From positions 5,450,001-5,514,000 of the forward strand of contig CM060990.1 in assembly GCA_030765065.1 (NCBI GenBank): 64,000 bases of DNA, written 5' to 3'. Origin of the DNA: Deroplatys truncata. Lineage: Eukaryota; Arthropoda; Insecta; Mantodea; Mantidae. The position numbers were made by a program, and so were the translations under genes. Shown piece by piece: positions 32,544 to 45,730 of the stretch (its first letter is position 1; each line of letters opens with the position of its first letter). The notes below the pieces were generated by a model. That model saw only the letters and a program-made list of their open reading frames with translations. It did not search any database and was not told the origin of the DNA.

Positions 32544-33560
32544 TAGTAGAGTAGAGTAGAGTAGAGTAGAGTGGTATATTTATTGGTCTTAAACGTTTTA
32601 CACGCTCAAACTCATACATCGCACGGGTCAGATAGGCCGTGGGTGCTTATATAATACACTGCGGTTCATATGCTTCAGTCCGTATTCATCATACTGAACT
32701 TTAAATGGTATAATTGTCAGTTTGATGGTAGGTTTTGCAATGATATTTGATAAGAATTGGAAAGAAAAAACAGAGAAACTAACAATAAAAAGCACACAAA
32801 CAAAACAAAAGAAGAAAAAAAGAACTTGTTCACAAGCACACGCTATTGTTTACAAAACAAATACCCACCCATATGCCATTAACCCTCCCCCTCCCAATCT
32901 TGTCCCTCTTCTTTACACTCCGATCTGAGCTGCATAACCTCTTATAAAAAATGTACCAGTCGCTTCCTCCTTCCCCCTCCCAACCAGCAAGGTCCAAAAA
33001 GCTTGTAATCCTCTCCTTGAGTTAACAAAGGAACCTGGCAAGATACTTTCTCCTCAACTGTTCTGTCTTAGTGCAATGCGCCGGAATATGAACCCAAGTT
33101 TCTTCCTCTCTACACCAGGGACAGATTCTTATGCCTTCTTCGCTGATCATGATCCCTGTCTGAGACAAGCAAGCCCTTGTTTGCTGACTCTATTTCTAGA
33201 CAAAGTATGTTGTTCTATACCCCATTCTGCTTTCAGTTTCGACTGTAAGCATAATGATACTTTCTCATTACATTGTGACAGTGTCTGCTGTCGATCTAAA
33301 TCTTTCAGTCGCTTCTGTACATTCGCTCTATTTCCAGGTGCTTCAAACCACTTGTTACCCATCCCACGCCTTGTTCCCTCCCATTCTAAGCTGTTTCTTA
33401 TAGCATACCGAACTCATAAGTGATTGGTCCCCTCTCATAATTCTAATCCAATTGTTTCGCTGTATGCACCACATTCTCTAAAAGAGACGCAGTTTGCCGT
33501 ACCTCTTCGAACATCCAGATACCTTTTAATTGCTTGTTTTGACCTGACACGATTGACGGG
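32544..33560 (-). mobile_element. 3' fragment of a non-LTR retrotransposon (LINE)
   Basis: On the minus strand, the region about 33130-33040 encodes CPWCREEETWVHIPAHC, a C-terminal zinc-knuckle of the type that ends LINE ORF2 proteins. The adjoining upstream part (33360-33150) is decayed protein-like sequence. Its 3' end at 32544-32570 is a run of the pentamer TACTC (AGTAG on the plus strand), a simple-repeat tail rather than poly(A). The 5' part with the reverse transcriptase is absent, so this is a 5'-truncated dead copy. The clade is not assigned. Confidence 0.65.
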
Positions 33561-35734
33561 ATTTCCGAAAATTTTACATCACAAACAAATGAAATACACC
33601 AAGCTAAATGACACCGCAATACGCTTCAAAAATGTAAAAGTAATATATACTGAAGCCTTCAAGTCTTCCTTTAAATGATGCATTGCCACACAGATATTAG
33701 TAGAGCAAGGATTTAGAAACAGCTTTGAAAATGTAATCCAAATAAGGACATCACAATTCTTAGGCAGGGGAGACTCCGGAAGTAGTGCCTCCGTGATGGA
33801 GAAATACTAGGTACTTCAATTGTTTGTATACCCACGATTACATCAAGAATGCTTATTATTCTTGAAGGCTTGCCTGACAATAAAAAACCATACAGGCTGA
33901 AGGAAGCGACTGCAAGTTGGGTGCATTCAGCTGTAGCAGCGCTTAATACCTTCGCTGCAGGATTTCTCGAAACGACCGCTGTAGGCGGAAGCGGGAATTT
34001 CGTAATTTGTTTTCCGGAACACTTATGCCTTGATTCCTTGCAGTGAAAGCACATGGAAATACGTTTATTGTAGAATATGGACCAAAACGGCATTTTCGAT
34101 TATAGCACATTATAGCGTAATGTGTCAGTGACTTTTTATGAAGTAATTCCACTTGAGAATGCCAATTTTATGGCCATCGCTTATAAAGAACACGGGAAAG
34201 AAGATAGCAGTTCCTGTAAGAAACCTGAATTATCTTCAGAAAAAATTTGTCATTCTTCAGATGAGTTTCGAAGTTGTTTTCAGATGTCACGAGCAAGATC
34301 GGAGCTAGGTCAAATTATGATTCATTCTTATGTTATTACTTTCTTTAGCACTACTACCACTACTTTACCACTATATATTAAATATCTTCTACAAACACTT
34401 CACCATTTTTATTTCCTGTGCTTCCTTCGCTGCTCTAGGGTATCCTGCACAAGACCCTCTGAATGCACCCATCATTACATTACAATTCCATAAATCCGTG
34501 GCACTTCTGCTCAGGCACAGATTCATCGCATTCTGGGCTTTCAGTTTAGAGTCGCGGGAACAGCTGGCCCACATTCCTGACGGTTTGTACCTGTCATTGT
34601 CGGCAACACATGCTAATCATACGTACCAACATTATCGTCCACCTAAGACAAAGTATGCTATACTGAGAAGTGACAAGTAAGGTAGTAATCGCTACTTTGC
34701 GTGTAAAAGTTAGCTAAAAATCGTATTTTCTTACATCATAGTTGCCATTCATTTTCCATTATTCATACTGGAAAATAAACCAACCGTTGTTTTCTAATAA
34801 TGCTGCCTGCACTGCCAGCAGCCCAACAGATGATTGGAAGAGAAGTATGATAGGAACAGTAAAAATCGTTGAGTTCATGAGTGCTCAGGTGTGCGGAGAG
34901 CTGTTTTATTTGAGTAGCTTGAATAAAACAAGTTCTTTACTAAGTAGGCCATTTTGTACATTATCGTTAGAAGATAAGGTGAAAGTGACACACATGGGAA
35001 TACCTACTTGTGACCTGCACATAAATATAGAACAAAAAAGTGCAAATGTTACGACGTTAGAAATCCAAAAGGACCATTTACATGAAAAACAAGTAGATCC
35101 GTGAATGTAAAGTCAAAAGTACCTTCCATGCGTTATGTTTGATGGCGATAACAACCGGTGGATTTAGTACACGTGTGTGAAAAAATTAGGGTACACGAAT
35201 ACCTTAATTGATATGCAGCCTGGTAATCTATTGATAAAATTTGCGGTAGCTCTGCTTGAAAAAATAGTCACTAGTCGTCGTAGCAGTAGTAGGTATTGCA
35301 ACATATAACACACAATTTCGGAGAAGTAATGCTGGCAATACCAGTACATTCATGCTTCAGCCGCCCTTTAACGTGATTTTGCATCATGTCTAGCATTTTC
35401 AGTTGCTCCTGATTGCGAAAAGCATCTACATTACATCGGGATAGCATGGCAATTCTCTTTGAGCCAGTAATATTTGGTATTGTATCCGAAAGCATCTGCC
35501 TTTTGTCGAAATGATTTGCATCCATATAACCTAATAAAATACGTCTCAAAAGATGTTATCCTAAATGTAGAAATGTCCACATTATTAAATATCTTTCTTA
35601 CATATTTTATAAAAACCAGTTCTATTAGACGTCGTGATATTATTGTGTAGAGTAAAAAACATTACATAGGCATGTCAACAGTAAAAAACACGCCTTGTGT
35701 TTAAGGAAGATACAAACGATTTATAAAATATATG
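33561..35734. other. spacer, no gene recognised
   Basis: Several open frames of 85-125 codons occur (for example 34122-34493, 34742-35104, 35271-35549), but none shows a known motif, codon pattern or neighbour support that I can defend. Confidence 0.4.
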
Positions 35735-36130
35735 ACCAACTGAGTGAGTGGATGGGTGAGTGATGAGTAAGGGAGTGAATGAGTGAGTGGGTAGGTGGTT
35801 GAGTGATGAATGAGTGACGAGTGACGAGTAAGGGACTGAATGAGTGAGTGGTAAGGTGGTTGAGTGATGAGTGAGTGAGTAGGTGAATGAGTAACGAGTA
35901 AGGGAGTGAATGAGTGAGTCGGTGGATGAGTAAGTGAGTGAGTAAGTGAGTGAATGAGTAGGTGTGAGGGAGGGAGTAAGTGGGAGGGTGTGTGAGTGAG
36001 TGATGAGTGAGGGTGTGAGTTTGTGATTGAATGAATAAGTGAGTGATCATGTGATTGAGAGAGCTATTGGGTAGTGAGGGAGCAAATGAATGATTGAACT
36101 GAGTGAATAAGTGATTAAAATGAATGCGCA
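35735..36130. repeat. degenerate (TGAG)n-type repeat
   Basis: About 400 bp of interrupted GAGTGAGTGA, GTGGTTGAGTGATGA and similar units. The minus-strand open frame across it (His/Thr/Ser/Leu-rich) is a by-product. Confidence 0.88.
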
Positions 36131-36197
36131 ATGAGTCCGTGCGTGATTGGTGAGTGGAACAGTGAGTCAGCTAGCGTTGTGAATGTGTGCGTGTGCG

Positions 36198-36238
<41 letters not shown>
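36198..36238. repeat. (GT)n/(GC)n microsatellite
   Basis: TGTGTGTG run ending in GCGCGCGC. Confidence 0.92.
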
Positions 36239-36239
<1 letters not shown>

Positions 36240-36314
36240 TAAACTTGACCTCAAAATCCGTAGGTGTCCTTCAGACGTATGAATCTTAATATTAAACAAT
36301 ACACGGATTTATTC

Positions 36315-36344
36315 GTAGTAGTAGTAGTAGTAGTAGTAGTAGTA
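36315..36344. repeat. (AGT)n microsatellite and left TSD of P2 (GTAGTA)
   Basis: About nine AGT units; the last six bases, GTAGTA at 36339-36344, abut the P2 terminus and reappear at 63136-63141. Because the target is a trinucleotide repeat, the duplication is slightly less decisive than that of P1. Confidence 0.8.
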
Positions 36345-37820
36345 AGTAGTGGAGCGTCGCTTTTGGTCCACCAATGAAATTGCAGCATTTCGTCACGTGA
36401 CTTCCCCTCTCGGCTTTCAGATCGTTTGGTGGGAAAAAATTAAATCTGAAGATAGGTGATGTAGCGTTTCCCCGTCATAGGTAGCTGGTTCTTACCTTGC
36501 GTTCCGTCACTCTTGCCGCTACTTCGTAGGGGGTGGTCTTCCTGTCAGCAGGAAGCACGTCGTCGTATCTCAGGGTCATCTCTCGGCGAATCCATCTACT
36601 GTGATTTTGTCAGGGTAGGATATAGGAGTGCTGACACCAGGATATCGTCGAGAAAGAACCACTGTTTTCACTGTTCTCGCTCCATCGCGTCTTTTTGCTA
36701 GAAATCCTGCATTCTCTGGTATTGCCTAACACGTGAGTCTTCCCACTATTGCCACTTGGCCCACTAAAGTTTGCTCCGGCTAGTTATTTAATATCTGGGT
36801 GCTCTGTCACCGTTCTTTAGATTCGCGCGAACTTGAAGTAGTCACTTGACAAATATTACACATATATCACTTCATGATTACATGATTGTGCGGCACTTAA
36901 CAAATTTCGGAACTTAGCATCCTTTTCTAACTCGGAGTACTACGTGTTCACTTAACGCAGAATCATGACAAACTGTGAAATCCACGCTTACGTTTACATA
37001 TATCAACTTGCTACTAGCATCCGGATTTTTGTACATGCAATCTTCTCATTCGTTCTAACAATTATGCTGTACCTTTATTGACTCTCAGGTTAAAAATTCG
37101 AAGCATAAACGTTGCCCATAGCGTCCATTTTCTCTTAAAACCAGGTTGTTCCCCTCGAAATACACAGAAATGTTGCATGGCCCCAAGGTCGGAAAGATAC
37201 AATGTGCGTTTTGAAGCAAAGCTGCTCTATTTCCCCATAATCTTGCACATTTTCCTACCAATTACGCCTTTATTTATTGGACAATATTAATGAAACTTAA
37301 AACACATACACACTTTTTGGCGGGCTCTTCATTAATGTAACTTTTAATCAAAATACTTTAAAGTTGTAGAAAATTTTCAAATTGCGTGTTAATTAATCAA
37401 TAATTCATAAAGTATAATTATTTAAGAATTCCTTTTTGTGTGGTGTAATCAGATAGAAGTATCGCTACAGTGAAGAAACATTTAACCTGACATGGCGCTC
37501 TAATTGTCATGAAGGAAATAAGGCAACAATTGTATAAGTAAAACCAACAATAATGTTTAAATGCTTTTATTTTTCACCAGAATGTATGACTGATTACATA
37601 AAGCATTAAATATATTTATTAGCACGTGGCCTGGAAAAGGTTGTTATCTCACAACGTTGATAGAAGATGTATGACACGTATCTGTAGTGCGTACTTCCAC
37701 CATGCTCTGGCAGTTATTATTACAACTCATCTTACCGACACAAACACTTGTCAAAGTCACATCTGTGGTTACAATTGCAAGTACATAACCTTAGCATGAT
37801 GCTTTAGTGAATATGAATTT
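36345..37820 (+). repeat. P2 left TIR, interrupted
   Basis: 36345-36460 mirrors 63135-63025. Matching resumes at about 37490-37820 (for example AATGTTTAAATGCTTTTATT, then GAAGATGTATGACACGTATC and CTCTGGCAGTTATTATTACA against 62960-62780). The intervening roughly 1 kb (36465-37480) has no counterpart on the right, so it is an insertion here or a deletion there. Confidence 0.75.
36465..37480. other. about 1 kb unmatched segment inside P2 left TIR
   Basis: No coding sequence recognised. It interrupts the alignment of the two P2 TIRs and may be a separate insertion; I could not find its own ends. Confidence 0.4.
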
Positions 37821-38003
37821 CAAATGTAAGCACGGGATCTTACCAGGGTGTCTTACTGTAGATTAATTATCTATATTTATTATTTATTATTAATTATTAA
37901 TATCTGTAATTTATGTGTAAAACATCATGTTAATATCCACTTATTGTAAATAAAGGCGTGTTACAATTAATACAACACATAATAGGTTTACTTACAATAT
38001 TTT

Positions 38004-38261
38004 TTACATCTCCTCATTTAGAATTCTGAATTTTTTCACTTTATACCATACATCATTATCCTTTTTCCAAGGTTTGTCATGAAAATATTTTCCTGGTGTT
38101 CTAAAGCAGTACATGGGTAGAACAGTAAAGGCCGGATTTAGAGGCATGATTTGTTCGATAGATATATCATAATCATTTATAGCTGAAATAAAGGTTTGGC
38201 GCGCTCTATTTGCAGTCATGTAGGAATGTATTCCTTCAAAGAATACCATATCTGATGCCAA
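38004..38261 (-). CDS. unknown P2 frame fragment (85 aa)
   Basis: MASDMVFFEGIHSYMTANRA onward reads as plausible protein with FTVLPMYCFRTPGKYFHDKP, but I recognise no family. It lies between the left TIR and the dUTPase-like remnant on the same strand, so it is probably the 3' part of a decayed P2 gene. Confidence 0.4.
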   Translation of the reverse strand: MASDMVFFEGIHSYMTANRARQTFISAINDYDISIEQIMPLNPAFTVLPMYCFRTPGKYFHDKPWKKDNDVWYKVKKFRILNEEM

Positions 38262-38948
38262 CTACTTCAAAGTAGATGGCTGAAAGATAAGCTCAGGTCT
38301 CCTTTTGAAAGACCGTACTGAAGGACTAATTGGACGCTTTAATGTAATATTGTCATTGTTTCTATAAACAAACTAATCGAAAACTGGGTTGAATTTTAAC
38401 ATGCATCATACAGTGACAACAGTATAAATGTTGAGCCACAAAATTTATCCAAATATAATCTGCAAAATGTAGGCCAATATTTATCCGGAGAAACTTTTGA
38501 CAAAGATTTTACGAATATGATCTTCACTACCACATCAACATTATTACAATTTACCTTCCATTCACGCATCAAATAAGACATTGCACATTAGATTAAGCTA
38601 TATTTTCATGATCAAAATGTTTCGTTCCTTCGAGAAGCCAGAACACAAAACTATCTGCACAAGTCTTCATAGTTATGGCTTACATTACATTCTAAACAAT
38701 TTTGATGGATTGGTTTACCAGAAAGACACAAGAAATATGTACCAACAATTCCAGCAATTATATCATCACTGTAGAATTTCCAGAGCAAAAAATGAATCAG
38801 GGATAACTGTTGTGTTTTAACAACGTTAAACTCAGGGATCCAAATAACGTGTCCACAGGAATTTGGAACATCGTAATGAAGCCGTGTTAACTTATTCGTT
38901 ATACCAAACATATTTTAGCCACTAGAAACAAAACCTGTTCTGTTCCTT
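38262..38948. other. P2 left arm, unassigned
   Basis: Decayed sequence between the unknown frame and the dUTPase-like remnant. Minus-strand frame 38651-38911 (LTRLHYDVPNSCGHVIWIPE) looks protein-like but is unassigned. Confidence 0.4.
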
Positions 38949-39340
38949 TCAGTATTTGAGAATGTGCATACCTCTCTTAATGTAGGTATACACGTTTTTT
39001 TCTAAAATTGGTTGGGATATTTTCTGGTCTCTTTTTATTTTAAAACACCTAGTTGAATGATGATTAAGAACAATAATCAAAATATTTCCTCTATAATCAC
39101 AATCGATAACTCCGCTTCCAATGCCTATATGATGAAAAGAGGTAGTCCACATCTTACAACTATTCGTCCGTAATAACCCTTTGGCATTTTAAAAGCAATA
39201 TCTGTTTTCACTGCTTTAACGCTTTGAGGTTTTAAATTATAACTATAAGCTGCAAATAAGTCCAATTCAGCGCTGTGTTTTGTGTTTCTTGTGGGAGTAA
39301 CTCCTCTGCCTGTAATGTTAGTATGCCTTAGTACTGGAGC
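38949..39340 (-). pseudogene. dUTPase-like remnant
   Basis: Read leftward from about 39340: an AELDLFAAYSYNL stretch (motif 1 position), KMPKGYYGRIVVRCGL (motif 2, where a Ser is expected in place of Cys), then after a frameshift near 39130 GIGSGVIDCDYRGNILIIVL (motif 3) and FKIKRDQKISQPI (motif 4 region). Trimeric dUTPases remove dUTP before it is built into DNA. The P-loop-like motif 5 is not seen. The frameshift and changed motif residues make this a pseudogene. It lies inside P2, so it appears to be element cargo. Confidence 0.75.
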
Positions 39341-40551
39341 TTTTTGCTGAAAAGAATAGCACTTTACTCATACATTTTGATTGATAGTATGTATGCTCCC
39401 GTAAATAGTTTAATTAATTTCACTTTTAACGTATCCTTATTAATTTCTTCAATATCGGTATCCGAAAATGCGTCGTTGTATTTACCCGGTGAGCAGATAC
39501 ATAGGGTATCTCATCGTCGTTTTACCGTAACTAAGCAATATGATATTACCATATTTGCTTTAAACGTTCTTGGTCCTGACCACTTGTTCTTCAAAGTTTA
39601 ATTCTAAGTCTTTAATTCATATAGACTTCTGGTTGGCAAAAGTTTGAAATTTTTGTGCCAGATCCTGACGTTGATCTCTGACGCATCTGTGTCGTTCCTT
39701 GCTGTTGCTTTAGGATACTCAGAGTCCCGGGTTCGATTGTTGGATGGCAGGGATTAGGAACTTGTTCTGGTAGAGCTGAGGTTCTGGTTTTCAGGGGTGG
39801 TGACACTGCCTTGATGATATTAATAATACTGCCGGCGAAGTTTGAGTTATTTCTTTATTTGGTTACGAAGATTCCTATCTGGTCGACCCGCCACCTTCGT
39901 CGTCGAAACCACTGTTATTCTTATCACTTTCGAAGTCGCTACTTAGGTGTTCAACCGACTAGCCCTCGAATTGCCTAGATTTCACAACTTCATTTTCACA
40001 CTATAAACTTTCTGATTATTTTCTTCTAATTTTGTTTCGTCAACCTTCCTCGTGGTTAGTTTGTACCGGAATGTGTCCCGACGTTTCTTTTTCCTCTTTC
40101 ACGCCTTTCGCCAAACTTAGAATTTTCCCCCACCTTTCTTATGTTTCGTTCCGTTTTAAGTTCAAACGTATCATGCGACGTATACGCGATCTTTTGATTG
40201 GCTATCATTTTTGTTTCATGATTTTATTATTGGCTACCCCCACTTGACAACTTTCACGTCTGCTTCCTACAGCTTATTTTGAGTTTTAAAATCTTCCCAC
40301 GAATATTCTTAGATCGTAGATAAGACACGTATATTTTCTGACCCTGCTAAGCTTTGAAACCGTTGGAAACTATACGTCCGAGCCAAAGTACAAAAGCGAA
40401 ACTTCCGGTAGATTTGTTGTCGCCCATAGCAGGTAGATACATCTGCTTCGAGGAAAATAAAACTTGTTTTTCTGCCTTTTCAACAAAACCCATTCCTAAT
40501 ATGAATTCAGCACATTTTGTCGTTATGTTCGATCGTATATTATTATTTATA

Positions 40552-40582
<31 letters not shown>

Positions 40583-41003
40583 TATTATTTCTCCTGGGTC
40601 CCGATAACCAGCTTCAATCCATTATCTGCAAAGAGAGAATGGAAGTCTAAGTATTTGAATTTTAAAGTTACAAAAGATAAAAAAGAGAGATATATTAACC
40701 TTACCTTGCTGGTGTCTGTTAAAGGTGCGTCTTCGAACGTACTTTGAAGCGGTATGATTCCTAGACAGCCTCTGTATATACTCCTTCGTCAATGCATTAG
40801 AAAGTTCATTTTGGACACCATCATGTTTCGAAAGTTGGGCTTCACACTGTAAAAGTGCAACTGATGTCGGGAAATGCATCTGTTTCTCTTCGATTTGTAG
40901 ATATACGACATCTGCTTTATCATCAAACATGTAAGTATCGTTTTCTAATATTTATAAACAATTCTGTATGCATGCATCAAATTTTAAATTTTTTGGTTTT
41001 ATA
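39341..41003. other. P2 left arm, no identified gene; (TTA)n run
   Basis: Decayed sequence with a (TTA)n microsatellite at about 40540-40588. The minus-strand frame 40622-40930 reads as plausible protein but was not recognised. Confidence 0.4.
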
Positions 41004-44000
41004 GGATAATGAATAATATAACTACCCTAAGTGAAGAGGCAAAATATTATCCTTATTTCAAATCCCAGGGTCTTCGTTACCTTATCGAAGCAAATTCTCT
41101 TGCATAAAATGAAAATCCTATGAATTATTTTGAAATGTCTCTATTGGAATTAATTAATAAAGTATTAGAAAAAGCTAATCCAACCGATATGGTAGGTGTT
41201 ACCATTAGAAACCAAGAATATAATGTTCAGTGTCGTCCTATAGGTATTAATTTTCGACGTAAGAATTAGTTATTTCTATAGGTGATAATGAATATGATTC
41301 AAAAAGTTCGTTAAAGTAACGCTAACTTTAAGGTCACAGATAAATTATTACTGGAGATTGATCACGTTAAAATTCCTAATAGGAAATGGTATTGGTGTAA
41401 AATCAAAAGGAAGAGAACTATCTTTTCTGACTCCTTTAAGAAAAAGTACTGTTGAGGTAAAGGCAATATATCAATGCCTCGCGTATGCTTTAATCATTGG
41501 TGTTGCTCACGTATCTGGCGATTCTATCTACAAAGCTTACAGACAAGGTAGGAAAATTTAACCAAATGTTGGGCAGATCATAAGAAAGGCAAATGTTTAT
41601 TTGAGCAATGGTGCGGGCATTTCTAAATTAATCAAATTTCAAAATTATCTCTCCGAAAGCCGCAATGTTGTTTATTTGGGATTAATATGTGAAAACATTA
41701 TTTTTGACGTAGGACTAATTCTGATAAAATATTGAATTTATTGCACCATTCTACCGAAAAGCATTACAGCGTCATTGTTAATCTCGCGGCAATCGTGGCT
41801 AAGAATGTAGTCAAGGGTTTTCTTTAAACGTTATATTTACTCACAAGTGCGAAGAAACTTGCACAGGATGTTCTAGCACGTGACCATGTCAGAATGGAAT
41901 CGCGTTTATTGCGATGAATGCCATAGGTGCTTCAGAAGTAAACTCTGCTATAAAAATCATAAACAAAATAAGCTTGGAGGCAAAACTATACAGGAAGGAA
42001 TACGATTTTGTAATATATGTAATAAACTAAAACGTCCAAACGCTAATGCAACAAGATTTATTGTAAAAATTGTAGGAAATGCCCGGACATGCTTGCCACA
42101 TGCCGACCTTATCACCAGCAATACCTTCCTCTGAAAAGGTGATATTCGTTTTCTACTTTACGAGTGCACACAATCAGCACCTTATGGGGGAAAAGGTTTC
42201 ATACACGTTCCCAGCTTGCTACGCCTCCAACAATTTGGTTTTATTTGTGAAAACGGAGACATTCATTTTGGTGCGACCCTACTTAAGACATTTTGCAATA
42301 AAATTATTCTCATCGCTTACCATCCTCAATTTCTTTTAGAATATGCCATAAAAGCAGAGTGGATTCCAGATTTAGTTTTCAAAGGGAATACGAGCTTGAG
42401 CATGAGGATGCAACATCTGGTGTTCTTGGATAGTTTAAATGTTCTACTCATGAGCCTAAGAAGCCTACCTAAGGCATTTGGAGTAAGTTCGGTCTCTAAG
42501 GGCTATTATCCTCATTTTTAACACACTAGAGAATTTTAATTACATTGGCCCATATTGGAACAGATGAAATGACGGATAGCGAACGAAATGAATTATTAAA
42601 ATGGTACAGTTAAAAAAGGACTCTATTTTTAATAACAAACAAGAATTTGAAAAATATTGTAAGGTTGATGTTTCCGTTTTAAAACAGGCTTGTTGTGTTT
42701 TCAGAAATTCATTTATGGAAATTGGGGAAACTGACGTGTTTCAGAAATCCATTATGATTGCTTCGGCATGTAATAAAGTATTTAGGGAGCAGTTCCTAAA
42801 AGCAAACACGATAAGATTGATTCCTCATTGGGCTACGGAAAGGCTTTAATGTGGATCATATAGGGAAAATGAAGAGAGACGTGATAATAAAGCATGTAGG
42901 AAACGGTAGAGAAGTTAGGCTGCCGGAACTTCCCAACCATATGGTGGACGGGTTTTGCGAGCAGACGAGGGAAGTCTACTGCTTTAATGTCTGCTGTTGG
43001 TACGGACACAAGTATCTTCCTAATAGGGATATTCATACAATGGACAGTAACGAAACACTGGAGGATACATACAACGCTACCATGTCTAGATTAGAACAAA
43101 TTGTAGGAGCAGGTTACGTTGTTCACGTTATGTGGGAGTGTGCGTTCGACGAAACGTTTTTAAAAAATATCCAGCCTTACAACATGATCCCGTAGTCCAA
43201 AACGCACCTCTCGTACTTCGCGGTTGCTTTTAGGGAGTTCGCTTGGAGGGAGCTCAATTGTACAAGAAAACCGAAGAGGGTGACGCAATATATATCGATG
43301 TAACGTCTCTTTATCCTTGGGTTTGCAAGTATTACAAATTTCGTATTCGGCATCCTAAATTATTCATTGAGGATGAGTGTACGGACATTGAACACATTAG
43401 ATTCCACATTCTACCAATTAAGAACGCTTATCAACAGATTTTTCCCTATCGTTGCCGCAAAAGGCTAATGCTCGTTCTTTGTCGTACCTGTGCTGAAATG
43501 GGTCAACAGGAAGCGTGTGCCCACGCTGACGAAGAACGCGAACTTGGGTTGTAGATGAAGTGAGAAAGGCTGTAGAAAAACGTTATAAAGTGTGTGAAAT
43601 TTATGAATATAATTTGGAACGATACGACCCTGAGCTAAGGGAGGGGGGTTTCTTTGTAGAGTGTATAGATACATTTTAAAATTAAAGGCGGAAGCTAGTG
43701 TCGATCCCGCTTGGGTTAAGACCGAACAGAATAAAAATACTTACACATATTAAACTATTTTTCAGAAGCGAAGGAATACTTTTGGACAAAACTGCAATTT
43801 CTAAAAATCCTGGAGCTAGATCAATATCTAAGCTTGTTTAAATAACTTCTGAGACAAATTGTTGGAAACTAATAATAGATCACGCACTAAAATGCCCAAA
43901 GATTCCAAAGAGTTGTACAAAATGTTATTTACCCCAGGTATCGAAATACAAAGATTGCTGCTTTCCGGATATACGATGGTGTGGTTATCTTGGGAGATAT

Positions 44001-44470
44001 TTAGAGGAGGAAGCAACATGTAAACTCTACTCGTACCTTTGGACCGGCCGGTCCTTTACATGAATACCGATTCCATATTCTACTTGATTAAGAAATGCGA
44101 GCGAAACCTCATCAAGCGTGGGGACAATCTCGGCACACGAACTCGCACAATATGGTGCAACTTGTATCTGGATCATGTCTATAAAATACAATTGCCAGAA
44201 AATAATACTAAGATAGTTACTAAAGTTCGAGGATTAACTCTAAACTACGCTTCAATGCAGCTTGTCAATTTTGAATTCATAATAAAATTATTTTAAATAA
44301 GATTACATCTAGTGTCATGGTTAGAACGGAAAAGAAAATTAAGCGCAAGCGGGGAACTCCAGAAATTTCGGAACCGGAAGATAAAATGTATAGAATACGA
44401 ATACGTTTTCACAACAGACGACGATTGGAGGTTTCCTTGCCCTTTCTCGTAATTCCTTTTAACAACTCTT
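41004..44470 (+). pseudogene. P2 DNA polymerase B, heavily decayed
   Basis: Pieces in several frames keep the order of a Polinton PolB of a lineage different from P1 and P3: an N-terminal FRR segment near 41250; a Cys-rich finger region (YCDECHRCF, FCNICNKLKR, 41880-42050); an FLDSLN/LPKAFGV exonuclease part (42420-42490); YCKVDVSVLKQACC (42660); an inserted segment with GHKYLPNRD and VMWECAFDETF (42850-43190), resembling a VSR-like nuclease domain; Pol A as DVTSLYPWV (43300); CRTCAE; and Pol C as YMNTDSIFYL (44060). Stops and shifts are frequent. It would have replicated P2. Confidence 0.85.
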
Positions 44471-44519
44471 TTCCCTTCGGCTACGGTTGAGAGTATAACT
44501 AGGAGCGACTAGAGAGGTC

Positions 44520-45462
44520 ATCAGCTCATTATGGACCCTGAAGAGTGGAAAATAGTGTTAAATTATCTGAAAAATCAGAGGCAGCTTCGAGCCCTACGGA
44601 TCTTGAGCTGCCCTGTTTCCGGCCCACATTTTGGACAGTTATCCACTCATTGATATAGAGACGTGTGGAATAACTTACATCAACACCTTAAACTGAATAA
44701 ACTTCGAAGAATCACTGGAATAAGGGTAGAATCCACATTGACGGACTGCCGACTATGATTTTCAGATGTCATGCATGTAAAGCCTCCAGTAATTACGTTT
44801 CGACATCCCTTCACTATAATTATTAGCGGTAGTTCATATTCGCGAAAAACAATTTTCTGTGTAAATTTGATTAAAAATCTGAAACGTTTATGCACTGTAA
44901 CACAATTTAGCGATATTGTGTGGTGTTATAGTGAAAAATCTGCCATTCCTTCGGAATTGATAGGAGCCAAGTTTCATGTAGGAGTGCCTGAATTTAAAAA
45001 TGGAAAAGGAAAACGAATATTAATTGAATTGGGTGATCTTCTAAACTCTGCATAAGGTAAAGAGATTTGTGATTTATTCACCAAAGGAAGCCACCATAGA
45101 AATATAAACGTTATTTTGATTACTCAAACTTTGTTCCATCAGGGAAAGTATTGTGGAGATATTCCGTTAAACGTCAAGTATCTAGTTGTCTTTAAAAATA
45201 TTAAGGATAAAAATCCGGTTACGCATGCTTAGGCAGGTGCATCCCGAGGATTGAAAAGGCCTCTGTGAGGCGTACATGAATGCAACGGAAAAACCTCATG
45301 GCTACCTTCTTTTCGATTTATGCCAAGAAACTAACGAATTACTTAGGTTTAGAACCAACATATTTCCCTCTGCTGATAAGTCTACCGTAGTATATGTACT
45401 TCTAAGAAAGGATATGCAAGCGCATAAAATCAAATCATCACTTTTTACAGGTACTTCATAAA
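44520..45462 (+). pseudogene. P2 packaging ATPase remnant
   Basis: The frame beginning near 44771 has ITFRHPFTIIISGSSYSRKT, the Walker A region with its Gly-Lys-Thr changed to Arg-Lys-Thr. Further on, KRILIELGDLLNSA marks the Walker B area with the acidic pair altered, and HRNINVILITQTLFHQGKYC matches the conserved downstream strand. The last recognisable piece is LRFRTNIFPSADKSTVVYVL (45340-45400). Stops at 45053, 45230 and elsewhere break it. Degenerate ATP-binding residues show long relaxation. Confidence 0.78.
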
Positions 45463-45730
45463 GCCAAATCAAACTTAAAGGAATGCCATATTACAGACGG
45501 CCGGCCAACAAGGAGTTAGTGTATGTGAGTTAAACCTTTTGAATGGTAATTGCAAGTTAATTAATTGTTCAAGAAGAAAGCCTTGGAGGTACAAAACTTG
45601 TCTCAGAAGGTAAGTTAACGAAAAAGAGAACATTTCTGCTAAAAGAAAACATATAACACAAAAGGGTGTTGTTTTGATTCTTTTGCTCTTAGCTGTTTTC
45701 ACGGGTATAACTGATTTAATTACATCTTAA

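Noticed and set aside
35721..36131. His/Thr/Ser-rich 136-codon frame
   Set aside because: Direct translation of a degenerate TGAG simple repeat.
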